NCBI RefSeq assembly: GCF_910592395.1
Contig: NC_088313.1
Coordinates: forward strand, 8,188,501 to 8,252,500
Length of the DNA: 64,000 nucleotides
DNA from: Lineus longissimus
Lineage: Eukaryota > Nemertea > Pilidiophora > Heteronemertea > Lineidae
Direction of reading: 5' to 3'
Shown: piece after piece, positions 22,361 to 33,257 of the stretch
Numbering within the stretch: the first letter of the stretch is position 1
Layout of the letters: every line of letters starts with the position of its first letter
Program-made: the position numbers and the translations under genes
Notes under the pieces: generated by a model
What the model was told of the DNA's origin: nothing
Seen by the model: only the letters and a program-made list of their open reading frames with translations
The model's database searches: none

Positions 22361-25300
22361 ATGCCTAATCGATGCGTTTGTGGGAATTGTAATAATGTTC
22401 CAGACCCGGCGAAAGGTATAATGGTGCACAAGTTTCCATCAAATGAAGGTTTACGCTCACAGTGGGTTCGTTTTGTGCGTTTCAAACGGAAGGATTTTGT
22501 GACGTCGTCGAGTGGTTTGGTGATTTGTTCCTCGCATTTTACCAGGGATTGCTACCATTCGACAGTCAAGTTCGTCACGGAACATGCTGCTGAAAAAGGA
22601 TATCGTGAGCAAAGGTAGGCAAAATGAGAATCTGGACAATAACTCTTTAAGAATGCTGCAAAATATGCTGTGTCTGTCACTGTGAGTGTGTCAGTGTGAA
22701 GGCCTATATAGTATATCATGGTCCCAACACTGAACCCAAGCCGCAAAAAAGGGTGTCACCAAAAAACTGACCACATTCTTCTGGAATGATTCTTTGCCTT
22801 GGATTGGATCTGAAATAGGCCTTTTAATGTATTTAATGTATTTAATGGAATGATACCCAAAGTTGCATGATACCATGTCATGATTCAAGAGAAATGCAAT
22901 TCTAGACTCTGGCCAACTGAGCTGAGTTAGGTTTCACCTTAACTAACGTCCATACAAATTACAACAAGTCAAGCTCAAGCTGTCCAGAGGCAGAGATGTT
23001 TATGTTACTTTTTTCACTTTTAGACTTTGGAAAAGAAATGATGATGCTGTACCAACAGTTTTTGATTCAAGTCGCACAGAGCATGAATGTGGGCCACCAC
23101 CACCAGCAAACATGGAATCTGGACCATCGCAAGTGAAAAGATCGCGTCAGTCAGTTTATTAGGAGAGAAAAGAGCATACAAGAGTAAGTTGGGCGTTCAT
23201 TCATTGCAGGGTTAGGCACTGGTACTGTACTATCTGTAGAGTTAACTTGTCAGAGGTTGGTAAACATCTTGTAGTTTTATTGTATTTTTCCTCTGGAGTA
23301 ATTCACCCGTTCTAGAGGTGAGACTAGTTACTGCAAAGTTGTGTCTCTGGCAGGGCCTTGTGGCTGAATCTTTCATGAGATTTTACATATTTACAGACAC
23401 TTCAAGATGCATTGGATGGTTTCCCCACAACTCCTTAGCAAGATTCAGAACCAGATATGGATTCAGATGATCAGCCAGGCCCTGGTGATGCGATGCGAGA
23501 CCAAGGTGTTGAGACTGATGCTATGTTTCGTATGCAGTTTTTGGTCCGTAGCAAAGGTTAGTAGAACAGTATGTCATGTGTTGTACATGACATTCATAAT
23601 CATAACTAGGCTACATGCCTTCTTATTAAACAAACATGCTCCTTGACCTTGGTGATAGTTTGCTTCCTTGAATGTTTAGAATGCAATTTTTCCTTTTCAG
23701 TTTTGATCACAAGTTTCGCACCCGCTGATGTCCGCAGTGTTCACTGTCAGGCTGCTCCTGAGATGAAAAGCAAGCTTTGCACAGTCAAGCCATCTCAGCG
23801 ATCTTATCCTGTTCAGTGTGACATTGTTGGACATCCCTTTGTCAATCTGCCAGCAGATTGGCATCTTCCTCCGCGAATCAGCCCAAAGAAAAGTGACGCT
23901 GTCCCTGTTGCTTCAACCCCTAATGTAAAAAGAAAACGAAAAGCCACAGATAACATCGACATGGACCCTGACCTTGATGATGTGTCATTTAGCCATGAGG
24001 ATTCAGAGAGGAAAGATCCATCATGGAACCCGAATTTCTCTTATGAAGAACCGTAAGTTTATTAGGTTCATTTCATGTTATTGTTATGGTAACCTTAAGT
24101 ATCTATGCCTGATGCATTTTGTATAAAATCCCCGCGATACACTTTGAGGTAGCCGAGGCAACATGAGTTCAAATTGGTCCTGCAAAGATCGATGACATTG
24201 GATAAGGGTGACTATGTACTTACTTTAATGCTAAGCTTTCATCTTTTGTATGTTTTGCTCTCGTAATTCAAAATATTCTTATTATTTTCCAGTAATGTAT
24301 GGATACAGATGCTGATGCTGAAGACACTGAGAGAGTGACATTTTATGTTGTGGCGAAGCGGAAGTTACTACACCTCTTCAGAGTCTGTCAGAACTGTGGC
24401 AGCAAGGGAGCTGAGGCTAGTGTTACTTCAATGAATGGCACCCTTGTGAACATTTCTCAGCAATGTCTGAGTTGTGATAAACTCACAAAGTGGAGTAGCC
24501 AGGAAATGATTGGGACCTATCCCTCTGGTAACATTAGCCTCTCAACTGCGCTGCTTTGTTCTGGCGGAATCCCCAGTAAAACAGTCTGACTGCTAGAGTT
24601 CTGGGGGTTGCAGTGCTTTTCCAAGCAGACATTTTTCGTCCACCAACAAAAGTTTCTAAGAAAGAGTACATTGAATTGATGTCTAGGATGGGCGATGACG
24701 TCCAACTCTCAGGGGACGCCAGATGCGACTCAATGGGACGGTGTGCAAAATATGCAAGTTACAGTCTGCACGACACGGAGCAGAATGCAATTGCTTGCAC
24801 GGAACTCATTGTGGTAGGTGAACTTTTTATCTTTTGTTAGCTCAGCTTGTGCCTGTGGGAAAGTCATCACCCAAAAGTTCTGGTGCTAGTATCTATGATT
24901 TTTAAGATCATTTACTTCAGTGAATATGACAAATGGCAAATGCATGGGCTGAGAACTTTCAATACCATGGCACCCCTAAAACATATCTGTGTCAAGTAAA
25001 TTCTTATTCAATGATTAATCTTTTTTACAGTCCACTGAGCCACAGACACAGAAAAGTGCCGCCATGGAGAAGCTGGATCTTATTCGAGCAATTCATCTTG
25101 TAGATCAGTGCGTCCCAAATGTCAAGATACAGCTGACAACTGACGGCCACCCTGGTGTGGCCAAGTATCTAAAGGAAGAAAAAGCTGAGAAAGTGACTCA
25201 TAATCTGGATATTTGGCATGTTGGAAAAGGTACAGTGTAAACTTTGAAATAGATCACGGGTGACATCCAAAAAGGAAAAAAGATTTTTTTCTGTAAGTGA

Positions 25301-26772
25301 ATACATTAGGAATGACAAAAGTTTGTTGAAGAACATGCTCACTACAATCATGACAGTTATAAAAAATTGAAAGTATCCATTGTTATCTCAGTAACACAAT
25401 CACTGTATATGAATTCATCAACCAGTGAATTGCTATTTTTAGTCTCTGTCAATTTCTCTTTCTCTCATTTTCAGGTCTAAAGAAGAGAATGGCCAAATTG
25501 AAGAAATTTCCGGAAGTGAAAATGTGGCAGAGGAGCATCATAAATCACTTGTACTGGTGTGCAGTAACAAGTGATTACAACGGGGAGTTGATGGTCGCCA
25601 AGTGGCGTTCGCTGGCCAACCACATCATAAATGTGCATGAGCATGACAATGACCTCTTTCCAAGATGTGCTCATGGTGAACTTACCCCCAAGGCTTTGGC
25701 TTGACCCAGGTAAATTAGCTTGTATCTCCATTGCTTGTTGATGCATTTATTGCATAAATGAGTCAGTCAATTGTATTTCATGTATCTAAGAAAATGAAAA
25801 CTTGACTGTTGCATACTCATTTGCTGTCCAGTTTACATGTTTGAACTTGTGATCTTTGTGGGCAACTTTGGACAGTATTAATTGTTGAATGTAGAAAATA
25901 CATTATAACACTCACAATTCTTCTTTCAGCATCTGAAGCATATGAAATAATATGTCGTCGAGTCATCCTCAACAGGGATGTCCTCAAGTATGTTGCCAAG
26001 CTGAGCATTGATGGTCAAACGTCTGGACTTGAAGGCTTCCATAGCACCATCAACCATTTTGCACCCAAAATGTATCACTTTGGCTTCCAAGGAATGAAGA
26101 CTAGGTAAGCTGATGTCCAGTAATGTTGAAAATTAGATGAAGCTAAATTTTGACTGGCAGAAGTAAAATTTCCCTGCCAAGCAATTTAATCACAACAGAA
26201 AAATCAGATCAGAAATGCTGTTTTCCGTTCTAATGTACAATATTTTCTCCACATTTGTATGGTTCAATTTGCTGCTCTTCATTTCAATGAAAATGGCCGA
26301 AAAGAGGAGAGACAGAAAAAAAAAGGATGGAAACCTGTCTTACAACATTCGTTTCCCAAAGAGCCGTTGTGGACAGTATAACAAATGAACATGCAAAGTT
26401 TGTGCGCTTTGATAAAAAAATATTGATTGTGTGCACTTTAACTGTGGCTTTACTTTGCTACATGTACTAGACACTTCAGAAACTTAAGGTTACTAGTATC
26501 TCTGACAATGTCAATGGTACCTCATCACAGTGGAGAAGTTAGCTGAAAGTGAAGATCATGTTCAATGTTTAGCTTTTGTATCTAACCAACGGCCTTTCCT
26601 TTCAGGATATGCCGACAAAGTCCGAACGGAGGTTATGGAACTTGTAAGCAGTGGGACGACTCATGAGATCAGCGAGGTGGAACCATCCCTACTGTGTGCA
26701 TTGTATGAGCGCCCCGAAAGTAAACAGCAGGCAGTATCGGAGTACCTCGTTCATGCACGCTTTCAGAAGTAA
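22361..26772 (+). pseudogene. THAP-domain transposase gene, about ten exons
   Basis: Exon 1 (22361-22614) encodes a THAP zinc domain: MPNRCVCGNCNNVPD with C2, FPSN, SQWVRFVR and ICSSHF, the C2CH pattern. Further exons with GT-AG borders are 23034-23183, 23397-23556, 23701-24052, 24293-24813, 25031-25229, 25475-25709, 25930-26104, ~26262-26380 and 26605-26772. Later exons encode a catalytic-type region (TTDGHPGVAKYLKEEKA, DIWHVGKGLKKR, HLYWCAV, LEGFHSTINHFAPKM, QFAALHFNEN) that I recall from a widespread invertebrate and fish transposase-like family. Stops at 23,160 and 25,702, a frameshift in exon 5 and a poor acceptor near 26,260 show decay. Confidence 0.75.
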
Positions 26773-27203
26773 TGCTATATTGTGTGCAATCAGGACTCTT
26801 TCTATTTTCTGGATAGCTACACAAATTGTATGTATGAAGTAACCAAATCCTGTTGTTGTTCTGATTAAGCTTTGTTGTGTATCCTCATTCGTAGTCTCTT
26901 TTGTCTATGAATGTCTAGACATGTAATTTCAATTAAATCAAGCATTGCCAAGTGGCACTCAAGAAATAAGTTCAAAAATATGTCTGAAACTCTGATGTAT
27001 ATTTATTATTTGTAAACACAATAATCTATCATAAACATTTTTGACCAGACAGCAGAGTAATTTTAAAGATTAAAGTCTGTTTTGATTAATAATGTATTCC
27101 AGTCTATGATTTGGCAATGGAATCTTTGTAAATATGACTATGATTTTGTCAAGATAAAAAGAAAAGTATACTTGTAAAAATGTATTGTCATGAATCAGTC
27201 AAT

Positions 27204-28419
27204 CTAAGCCTCATCTACATCCATGAAACCAACGAATTGAGCATTTTCCTCCAACTCTGGTGGAGGAAAGAATGCACGTATTTTTGAAACTGCACATGAT
27301 GGAACCACCACGCGAATGTCCTTGCCCACAAATCCGTAGCACCAACGAACCAACTGTCTGTATGCAACATGGCGTAAACGTTTGTGTGGTCCAGTGTACG
27401 CCTTCTTTCCGTACTGTTGGGTGTAATGGAGCCAAGCAGTCTCCAGTACAAACTCATTGAGGCAGACTGGATCGAAACCCCGATGTTCAGTGATGCACCT
27501 TGGCTTCTCTTCACCCTTGGCAGTATCCACCAATTTTGCCTGGTACCTGTCAATCTTTTGGCAGCAAATGCACTCTGATCTTTTTGGTAGAACATGGCAG
27601 TTGTCGCAGGTGCACCTGTAAGATAGAACATTGAGAATTAGAATAATGTGATGATTTCTGGTTGATGCATACTAGAGCCAGTACTAACTATAGGGTACCA
27701 ATACTGTTCTAAATTAGGCCTTGTATGGCCAACTTACATTTTCAACATGCTTGGAGTAATATAATAAGACTCCAACAAGCAACTTACTTGTAATGTATAA
27801 TTTCGGTCCTGTCAATCATCTTTATCAATCATGCATTTCAATTATTGTTATCATATTTATTCAAAACATGTTTTGTAGTTCATGAGCACTATATGAAAGA
27901 AAGTGACGATAAAACACTTTGGAGAAAGCAAATATTTTCTTTTGTTGGTCATTCTGATTGATGCACAGCTGGACATGGACGTCTTGACTACTCACTGACA
28001 CTGCCTTGTATACTGGATGTACATTTGTAAACATCTCGCAGTAGTCGAGAAAATTGCACCGATTCTGATATCTATGGTAAGGTTGACACTTGACTAATAT
28101 TCTCATCAGCTCATTCCCTGCTGAGAGAGAGCCTACTTCCGTAAGATAATGTGGTGACTTACCAATTTTCTAAGACGGAAAAGTCGATCTCTGCCACAGG
28201 TTCCATTGCGGCTGCAATCACTGCCGGTTGACCAGCGTCCACTTCAGTCGGCCTTGGCTCGTACATATAAGGCAGAATCCGTGCTTCATTCTGATCAACG
28301 CTTTCGTCCAGTCTCGCTTGATCATCTTCATCAAAAAATAATTCTGATCCATCGCTGTCTGATGCTGAATAATCCAATAAATCTGACGATGAATCGCTGC
28401 TGAAGCTGTCGTCTTCCAT
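27204..28419 (-). CDS. P2X7 ballast-like Cys-rich protein gene in the transposon
   Basis: Two exons, 28419-28163 and 27615-27204, join across a GTAAGT...TTACAG intron in frame and give an intact protein of 222 residues. The N-terminal half is acidic (Ser/Asp-rich). The second exon has WCTCDNCHVLP, ECICCQK, CITEHRGFDPVCLNEFVL, HVAYRQLVRWCYGFVGKDIR and VPSCAVSKIRAFFP. This spacing of Cys clusters, AYRxxxRW, PSC and IRxxFP matches the cytoplasmic zinc-binding ballast domain at the C-terminus of vertebrate P2X7 receptors, also known as a stand-alone domain in invertebrates. No transmembrane channel part is present. Role in the transposon is unknown. It is intact although the partner transposase is not. 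Confidence 0.8.
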
Positions 28420-28671
28420 GATGTTGACACTTGATCGAAACTAGGTCGAATGGGGAGATTCCTCCGCATACGTCACTTGACCTTTGTCCGACTTGATTTG
28501 CATATGACCTAATTCAACCTGGCTACTTATCGCGTTCGGGTGGGACCGATCGATGCCGCATTAAAAGTATGTTTTTATTGCAATAACATTACTTTATTGG
28601 ATAAATGACAACAATGCGGTGTTTTATACAGTGTTCATTTTTCAATTCGCCAAGAATTCACAGTTAGAAAT

Positions 28672-29151
28672 ATGTCAACAGTCTAGGTCTTTAAAGCTAA
28701 ACTAGACCTTGAGGTGCTTGTTGCAACAGGTAAAAGCAAGGATTTCCTAAATAAACAGCTTACATTTAATGACTTAGACGCAATGAATGAGAAGGAAGTA
28801 TTGAAACACCATAGAATTTACATGACAAAGATGGCTGCCAGACTTAACGATTCATTGGGTAAGACAGTCTTAAAAACTTACACTAAACTAACAAAACTGA
28901 TCTTGCCTGTTGATGACGAAGACCAGCTGTACAAAGACCTAAGAAATGATTACATTGTTACCAATGAATTGGACAAATGGTTAGGATGGTTGAGTTTGAG
29001 AATGGGTGCACTAACTGCTCTTGCCTCATCAACACTGATCACTTTAGGACATTGTCACGAACCAAACTCTGCTAGTGAACATGAAAATTTCAGAAGATTA
29101 AGTGGAGAAAACAGAAGTGGAGCCGGACAAAGTCCAGAGAGCAGAGCTTGA
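28672..29151 (+). pseudogene. Polinton unknown helical protein
   Basis: From ATG at 28,672 the frame has a TAG at 28,684 and is then open for ~155 codons. The body is Lys/Leu-rich and helical, with a hydrophobic segment LRMGALTALASSTLITLG that could be membrane-associated. It overlaps the next gene's start. No family recognised. Confidence 0.45.
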
Positions 29152-29610
29152 AAGCATAGCTCGAGTGACGGACAGTGAAAAGCCCCTTAAGAGAGGAAGA
29201 TCAGAAAAACAAATTGCATGGTCTCGAGAATTAGGTAAAAGATCTCAGGAATTCAAGAAGTCAAAAAAGGAGAGGTTTACTAGGAAAGACGATGAACCCA
29301 AACAAAGTTCAACTCAACCCGGACCAGAGCCTGAAAATACTGAAAGTACTGATATCAATTCGGACAAAGTCCAAAGAGCAGAGCTGGATCAGCATGAAAA
29401 TACTGGAAGTTCCAGGAGTACAACACTGTATGTCATTTTAGCTGCATTTGGTTTTGCAGTCATCATTTACTAATATCCTAAGATTAAAACTAACAAGAAA
29501 GTACGAGAAGGTAGTAAACCAGAAGTAAGCAAATTAAAAGGAAGTAAACCAGAAGGCAAACATAACTGTGACAAAACTCCTAAAACATGTAATCTTAGTT
29601 TAATGGCGTA
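29081..29610 (+). pseudogene. Polinton basic protein with C-terminal membrane anchor
   Basis: From ATG at 29,081 the frame has TAA at 29,099, then is open through a charged region to a hydrophobic segment TLYVILAAFGFAVIIY and TAA at 29,471. The same frame stays open to TAG at 29,608. It contains two copies of the block DKVQRAELE/D (nt 29,127-29,153 and 29,364-29,390), also seen as DKVHRAELD in the 12,705 gene. Function unknown. Confidence 0.45.
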
Positions 29611-30205
29611 GAATTATTCAAACACACTATTCTTAGTTTCAATTGAAAAATTTAAAGTAACTGTGCTCCCTCTGAAATTAATTATTTTACCACTCACATC
29701 AGTGATTTCAAATTTGATATGATTTGTACATTTTTTGTTCACTATTTTCTTACAATTGAGTTCATATCTCTGGTATTGTACCTGATCACCATCTTCAACA
29801 AAAAAATTACATAAAATGTCAGAAGGTTTATTGTTGTAGAGGGTCTTAGTTTTGTCAACCAAATTTGATCTTAAAAATACTTCTTTTCTGTAAAAGTTAA
29901 GTGGCTTGGTGGAGTAGTATTTTCCTTTCTTGTTGAACACATCTTGTTTAAAGCCGAACCATTCATTTACCACATGGGCTAAGCGTGAGGAGAATGTTTT
30001 GCCAGCTGGTGTATCATTTACAGTATCATAAAATATGAGATTAAGGTAAAAGTATTTGTCCTCTGTAAGTTCAAGGACTAGGCAATTTTTGTCACAGTAA
30101 ATTTTCACATGGCTTATTCCGTTTTCTTTTATGTATGATTGCCATTCCTCACAAAACGAACTTAAACTAAAATGTCGAGAGTATGGAAATGTAGATTGTC
30201 TGTTT

Positions 30206-32936
30206 TTAGCTCAGCTGACAAAGTCAGCGGAGCTAGTAGAATAGCTGTTCAAATGGTGTCCGTCCTGCAATCCATCCATCCATCCATCCATCTAGGGACC
30301 CATCTGTGGACAAAATTGGACATTTCTGACCGGGAAGGCCTAGCCACTTCGTTGACGGTGCTAAATTAGGAGTTGCCCAAGGGGAACTCAAAAAACGAAA
30401 AATCAGCACGATCCGACCTATATTAAGAGAATGAGGTCATTTCGCGTTTAGATTTCTTTCCCTTTTTACCTCGGTCCACAGAGCAAATATTGATTTCAAA
30501 TATGGCTGAATATTTTTAAATATTTTTTCATTTTTTACTTTTAATGGAATTAATATAGTTTTCACCGCCAGTTGGTGCTGCAGGCACATTGACTGAATTT
30601 TGGCGATTTCAAATTTGGCGGTGGCTCAACTTTTTTGCAAGCAGTGCTGCTGATTGGCCGATCGATAGAAGAGATGCCACCATTTAAAAATGGCGGTAGT
30701 CGCTGCTTCAATGAAGGTGAGTGAACTTTCTCATGTTCAATCGGTTGATACTCTTTTAATCAACATGACCATGTACCTGAAATTTGTGAAGGTACTGCAA
30801 AGAGTCTATATAATTCAGATTTATCGATAGTTTTTTATAATATTGCGGAAATTTTGTGCACAAATTAGCGAAAGTTGGTGCTCGTCTCATGTCATTTTAG
30901 AGCGAGAAATTTGTTTCCGTCGATCTCTACCACTGAAAAATCGCTTGCATAGCTTCGAATTTTTGTGAAAATAAGTATCTGAACTTGGTTTCAAATAGTC
31001 TAGAGAGTTACCTTTGTGGTGATACATATAGTATGTGATAAATATTTGTGGAATTTGAGAAATTCGGCTTTCAAACGTGCCGATGATGCAAGCGATCTCA
31101 CGTGAATTTTGCAAGTCCTGATTTGTCGACCGGGTGTCAAGAATCACTAGCCTTATTTCAGTTCAAAGATCGAAAATAATATCTGAACTTAATTTCAAAT
31201 AGCCTACGCAGTAATCATTTCGGTGATATATAATGCATGCATTTAATAATTGATTAATCTGCCTAAAACGCGCAATTAAAACGGCGAAAGATCTTGATAA
31301 ACACTCTGGTGGCGGTCGCACTAAATAACGACCGGTAGGGCCCGAAGTCTGGCAGAGAAAAAAAAGGTATCGCCCGGAGGTTGAAACGGGATTTTTATGC
31401 ACTTTTAACTGTATATTTATTGTTTAGATGTATTTCTAACAGTTCTGTAACTTTGATGACCAAGCTTGCGCCCAAAGTTGGTAAAATTGATGCTTGTTTA
31501 TGGACTGCGCGAGCGACCGGAGAATTCGCCGTCGGCTATTTTGGCTACGGTCCCTGAGTTGTTGTGGTTGGCAATTTTGCAACAAATCTCGCCATTTACG
31601 TTTGTTTTCTCCCTGTCTGGTCATTGGCCGTGAAAAAAATTATTTTGAAAGTCACATTATGACATCGTAGTATGAATTCCACTGCAGTTTCGTTAGGCAG
31701 CAATGCTCATGTTTTTGGTTTGCAATCCTGTACTGTCTGTACACTGCGCTGTGCATGGTTGTACTGTTGGCTGTAAAAAAAGACAAAAACGATAGCCTAA
31801 GAGGATAACTCAACAGGCCCTCATGATTCAATTGATGGACACCTTATTTGATAGTACCTCATCATTAAGTCCACTAGATCCTGTTCTGTCACATGTCGTA
31901 GACGATAGACAATTTTCAAAATGTAGTACACCACTCGCTCATCTTTAAGCCCAGCTCTCGGCTCACTATGGTTCAGTCTGTGAGACTAATTTAAAGAGGT
32001 TACACTTTTATTTTGAATTCGAAAACAGCCCACAGGACTGACTTTTCACTGAGTAATAAGTGTGCCCTTCAAAGGTTAAGTCTCTTTCTGGATTTGCTTC
32101 CATAGATGCCTTGTTCAGGATATCATCTGACCGATGCCTGGTCAAGCACAGACTGTATCCGGTGGTGTACATTTCCCCGTCTATGTCACCCTTTTTTATT
32201 CAGTCTGTGTTAATTTCTCTTCTCTTTTTTTACAGATTTACTGTTGTTGGTTATTGCAAGAGGAGTCGTTGGCACATTTCAAGTCCAGGAAAGCACTTGC
32301 TGTTCCCACATTCAGAGTAAGGTGTGCTTACTCGTTTTACTGCTTTCCATTCCCGGAGAGCGTTATCAAATATCTGCCGCAAGGCAACAAATATCTGCCG
32401 CAAGGCGCTTCAAATATCTGCCGAAAGGCATCAAATATCTGTCACACCAATAAAGTTCATTTTGTTAACCAACTCTTTATCTTCTTTTCTTCACATACAA
32501 AAAAGACCGTCCCAAACATTTGGCTGCATCCACTTCATCAATGTCCAGACAACAGTCGGTTCATTTGACCATTGTAAAGCACCAGGCCCCACCTCACAAA
32601 ATACACTGTAATAATTATGTACCTTGTGTCCATGTGCATGTTATTAGTTCCACCTACGCTGCATGAAGACAAGGACTCCACTCTTTGACGTCACCACACA
32701 ACTCCTTGACGTCATCACACACCCCACTACTGCAACGGCAACGTCATATAGCAGGGTGACGTCAACTCAGTACTTCAGCATGCACTGATATAGCAAGAAG
32801 GTCTTCGCACCAGCACTTCTGCGTGCTAGACGTTATAGCTTCACGTTGCCTCATAATAACGGTACCGACACACACTTGGCCCTTGCCTTCACCTATCCAT
32901 TTCAGCTGAGCGCCAGGCCCTTGGGCCTCTTGTTTG
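30206..32936. mobile_element. Helentron-like non-autonomous repeat, family 2
   Basis: The left end is a perfect-looking hairpin AGCTCAGCTGACAAAGTCAG...GAGCT (30,208-30,234). The right end is TCAGCTGAGCGCC followed by the hairpin AGGCCCTTGGGCCT and CTTGT. The inserted-gene reading frame shows it entered between T residues without a target duplication, as reported for Helentrons. It contains an (ATCC)n tract at ~30,271-30,292, a diverged direct repeat (30,966-31,045 versus 31,172-31,245), a short tandem array at 32,367-32,447 and three TGACGTCA sites near the right end. No protein is recognised. Confidence 0.6.
32367..32447 (+). repeat. Four-unit tandem repeat, ~20 bp
   Basis: Four copies of CAAATATCTGCCGCAAGG-like units lie in the family 2 repeat, the last one diverged. 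Confidence 0.85.
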
Positions 32937-33257
32937 TTAATGTTCTAATAGAGGGGTTATCTAAAAAATTCAAACAAAATTCGTCTGGCGTCGCATCGGG
33001 TGTATGGTTAAGGTCTTCAATGCACTGTTCTATTATGGTTGCATTCAGTTTTTTATTAAGTTTAAACTCTTCGTAAAGAAACATGAATACTTGGGCACGC
33101 GCTGGTAGCATATCGCTTGTCCACCACGAATTGTAAAATGCTACCGTTTTCAAAGTGATCGATTTTATGTTCAATGGGTCTGTTAAGTTAAGCTCAAATA
33201 TGGCTTCATCGCATTCATTCTCAAAAATTATGAAGTCCATTTTCTATTTAATTAAGG

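Larger units (their letters stand above)
22098..28560. mobile_element. THAP-type DNA transposon with two convergent genes
   Basis: Both ends carry matching inverted blocks: GATCGGTC(T/C)CA at 22,156, complement at ~28,545, and GTGACGTATGCG(A/G)AGGAA at 22,230, complement at ~28,465. They flank a plus-strand THAP transposase gene and a minus-strand ballast-domain gene that converge. TTAA occurs at 22,094-22,097 and 28,561-28,564, compatible with a Kolobok-like target, but the outermost termini do not align well, so borders are approximate to about 60 bp. It interrupts intergenic Polinton DNA. Confidence 0.7.
29614..33240 (-). pseudogene. Polinton minor-capsid-like gene split by a Helentron-like repeat
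   Basis: The 5' part (33240-32937) starts MDFIIFENECDEAIFELNLT, 17 bp after the polymerase stop. The 3' part (30,205-29,614) ends ITDVSGKIINFRGSTVTL. Removing the insertion at a T-rich site rejoins the frame as ...RTLTNRQSTF. The final strand pattern (xITDxxGxxIxFxGxxVxxxF) resembles the end of the minor capsid candidate at 41,366 (LTDENNDIIDLNGFDVQY), so it may be a jelly-roll paralogue of about 300 residues. This function is inference. Confidence 0.5.

Noticed and set aside
26605-26625. Extra GACAAAGTCCG motif in the THAP gene as part of the Polinton cassette
   Set aside because: It lies in a different transposon and lacks the AGAGCAGAGCT extension, so coincidence is more likely.
22094-28564. 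Firm Kolobok assignment of the THAP element
   Set aside because: TTAA occurs at both sides, but the terminal bases next to it do not form a convincing inverted repeat. Only internal blocks match.
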